From Torreya grandis (Eukaryota; Streptophyta; Pinopsida; Cupressales; Taxaceae), in the NCBI GenBank assembly GCA_037957365.1, contig JARHVA010005485.1, positions 1,128,394-1,192,393 of the forward strand: 64,000 bases of DNA, written 5' to 3'. Both the position numbers and the translations under genes were made by a program. Positions 61,277 through 64,000 of the stretch are shown here, one piece after another. Numbering within the stretch: the first letter of the stretch is position 1; every line of letters starts with the position of its first letter. The notes under the pieces were generated by a model that made no database searches, had not been told where the DNA came from, and was given only the letters and a program-made list of their open reading frames with translations.

Positions 61277-64000
61277 ACAATAAGAGAGTTCATATCTTTC
61301 ATGATCATATCAGTTAAAAAATAGAGGTAGATTGACACCAAGCCTTGAAAAAGTGGTGTTGTCATTTTCCTCCTCATTTAGAATAAGTATTAATGAACTT
61401 CTTCACAAGAATGGCGTAGGAAAACTCTTTGGTAGTTTAGATGATTTTTTTGTACATAACTCCTCCTTGAAGAGATACACATTTGCCTTTTGAGAATAGT
61501 CACAAACCTTTTAATTGAAACTTGGCATGTTGAGGGTGTTCTACTCCAACTTCTACCTCTTACAAAGCTTCTTCTTCATTGGGAGACTAGTGTTAAGCTT
61601 CATGATTCATATTCTCTTTATGATCAAGGTAGAATATCCAAAGGTAGCTCTAGATTTATGTCATAGGAAACCTTCATTAGACCTTGTTATTTCAGTGAAT
61701 GTGTCATTTCAATTTATGAGGCTTTGATCCTTCAATAAAGTCATTTTGTAGGTGGTTATGCCTTAACTAGCTAATAGAATGAAGACATAAAAAACTTATT
61801 TGCCATAGAGGTTCCAAGTAGCCTTGAGGGATAAATTTGAGCTTTGTATTGACTTCATGACTTTAATGTTCTACTTGAATGATGTTTAGATGCTTTTAAG
61901 GTGTCATGGTGCATTTCCAGCTCTTTAGACTTTGAGATAGACCTCCTGCATAGTTTTCTTGAAGCCATACAAGCCATCTTTTTTCACTTTAGGTCTATTT
62001 GGGAACTTATGTCTTATATCAATACTGTGAAACCTTCTTAAATGAATTTTGAATATGGTGACATCATCCTTATACTAGCCTAGGTAACCTCTGTAGCCGT
62101 TTAAAAGAGTTCATCTAGTTTAAAACCTTGAGAATTAGATCAAGAAAGAGCTTTTTGGGTCAATCTCCATACACATTTAGTTCAAACATGCCAAATTTTT
62201 CACTCATTCAGGTGCTTAAGAGATTCACAAACATCAACCAAAACATTTTAGGGCTCATCCAATCCATCTTGAGTTTTAAAAAACATTATTTATCCCATTG
62301 GGTCATTTTAGGGGTTTAGGTAGGGGTTTAAGGGCTCTTAGAGTCTTAACATATGTTTATAGCCCTGAGGGCCCTAATGCCCAAAAAAATTCCAAAAGTT
62401 ATTATTATATAACCTTCTCCACCTTTCCCAAATGGCTTAGGATCCCATGTATTTTCTCATGGATGTTCAAATTTGGAGAAAATTCTTCTCGGGCAACAAG
62501 GCCTACATTCTTGAGCTTGAGAGATAGGAATTTATAAGAAAAGGAGTAGGAGTGTTTGTTTTGAGTTCTAAACACTTAAATAATATCTAAGTCATATTAC
62601 ACAAGAATCTCAAGTGATATTTTGGAAAGAATGACCTCTCAAACTGATGAAAACTACCATGATCCCTATATGAGGGTTTGCACACAGTCTTATTCTTATA
62701 GCCCTAACAGGCTTTTCCTTGCATTTTATTCTCTTCTCAGTGCTCAATTCCCATGGAATTATCTTGATTAATTTAAATTCACCCTCTTGATACTTTCAAT
62801 CCTAAAAAAAACCTAAAAAAAAGGCAATCTTTCTTCACATTTCATACACAAGTCTATGTTTATTGATTTAGGCCTACTATGCCTAATTAGCTTTTTAGGA
62901 TTTTCATTATCTTCAAGCACCTAGAGATTTAATGTAAATACCATGATATTTTAGTAACAAAAATAAAATGCCTCTTTTACTCTCGTTCACTTCATTTTTT
63001 CATGCATGGGCTAACACATTCTCTTCTTTCTCTCAAAACGCTGCTTGTAGTTGTCCATCAGGTATGCCTATGTCAAGTATAAACCTCATCCTTTTTATTG
63101 ATACATTTAAGGTTTATTTAATAGTTAAAACATGATATATATGCTTTTGGGAATCTTTAAATACATTTGAGACCCCTGAAATAGACTACATTCATCTCTT
63201 TTCTCCAAATCCCTCATGATAGACCTATAGGTGCCTCTTTAAGGTCTATTTGACTGTACTCTATCAAAATTTGATCTCTATAGGCCAGATTTGTCTTCCT
63301 TAATGCATTTTGATTTAAATACATTTACAAAACATTAAATATTGACCTCATTATACCTCAAAACTTCTGATCAAACCTCACCAACTTGACTTTTGACCTC
63401 ATTGCTTGTTAGGGCTTGTAGGTGGCCATTTGGGCAAAACATTGATCCTCTACTACTTGGTATCCCTTTGAGTTCAATAAATTGTAGGTGAATCATGTTT
63501 TGAGGTAGAGGGTTACCTTGAATACATTCTTTGCATTTCATTTGACTTAGACTAGATTAGAAACACCTGCAATCCTCTCTTCCTACTCTTTTGAAACACA
63601 ATCATTTTGAGTTAATCTTATTTGGGTTTCAATTCATTTGAATGTTTTACTCATCATGACCTTAAGAATTTGAAACATCGGGTTTACAGAGACTACTTGA
63701 AAAGAGGATACATAATCACATTTTTCAAGAATTACCATACACTCTCCATGAAATAAATATGCTACCAAAAGTGACCTATAGGTCTATAGACTTGTAGGTT
63801 CACAGTCCTTCTTTAGGTTGAGCTTTAAGAAAGATAAATATTGAATCTTGGTGTCTAAAGCTCATAACTCATGGAGATAGTGTTCAAGGTTATATAAGGA
63901 TGACATCATTCACTAAATAATGTGGGAAATGAGAATAAAACTCTACTTAGCCACACACCACTCAACCATGTCTACAAACTCACACAGTCTAAATGTGTAT
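61277..64000. other. Intergenic DNA, nothing recognised
   Basis: Short frames only, none with a domain signature. No LTR ends, tRNA-like structure or terminal inverted repeats identified up to the window end. Confidence 0.4.

Overview
This is a stretch of repeat-dominated nuclear DNA from a seed plant. The evidence is plant-type Ty3/gypsy chromoviruses, Ty1/copia elements with tRNA-Met primer sites, plant LINEs, and one intron-containing plant gene for a two-pore (TPK) potassium channel. One recognisable host gene in 64 kb, an AT-rich background and many layers of decayed, nested retroelements suggest a very large genome such as a gymnosperm. The sequence alone does not fix the species.

Layout, left to right. 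1-326: the 3' tip of a copia-type LTR. 327 to about 10,850: duplicon A, holding a decayed gypsy chromovirus (1,339-6,708), a conserved 75-bp candidate first exon, a tRNA-like SINE candidate and most of a minus-strand LINE. The LINE runs on past the duplicon to about 12,960. 13,260-17,342: a young copia-derived element with 983-bp LTRs and target-site duplication GCTCT. 18,540-22,310: a decayed copia pol and a gypsy gag fragment, both on the minus strand. 22,310-39,296: intergenic DNA with gypsy LTR relics, a lone CACTA-type end, tandem arrays (29,860-32,115), a plus-strand LINE 3' portion (to 34,830) and two G-quadruplex-type tracts. 39,360-40,604: the TPK gene on the minus strand. About 41,851-52,890: duplicon B, a direct-orientation second copy of duplicon A containing the same gypsy insertion and LINE. 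53,477-59,425: a compact non-autonomous gypsy element whose 5' LTR is split by a gag-only copia element (56,203-58,974, target-site duplication GTGGT). 59,426-64,000: no recognised gene, and a long GA microsatellite.

The main points are these. The TPK gene has an in-frame TGA inside its second EF-hand, with the expected C-terminus still open behind it. The young copia element has tandem primer-binding sites, and its integrated ends imply that reverse transcription started from the second site and so lengthened the LTR by 40 bp. The same element carries 21-bp-spaced CCGACGTCGG-like palindromes in its LTRs and interior. The two 10.5-11 kb duplicons lie on either side of the TPK gene and include sequence related to its upstream region. 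I found no clear evidence of an undescribed functional system; the strongest leads are these mechanistic ones. Divergence values are counts made by eye. No database search was run.
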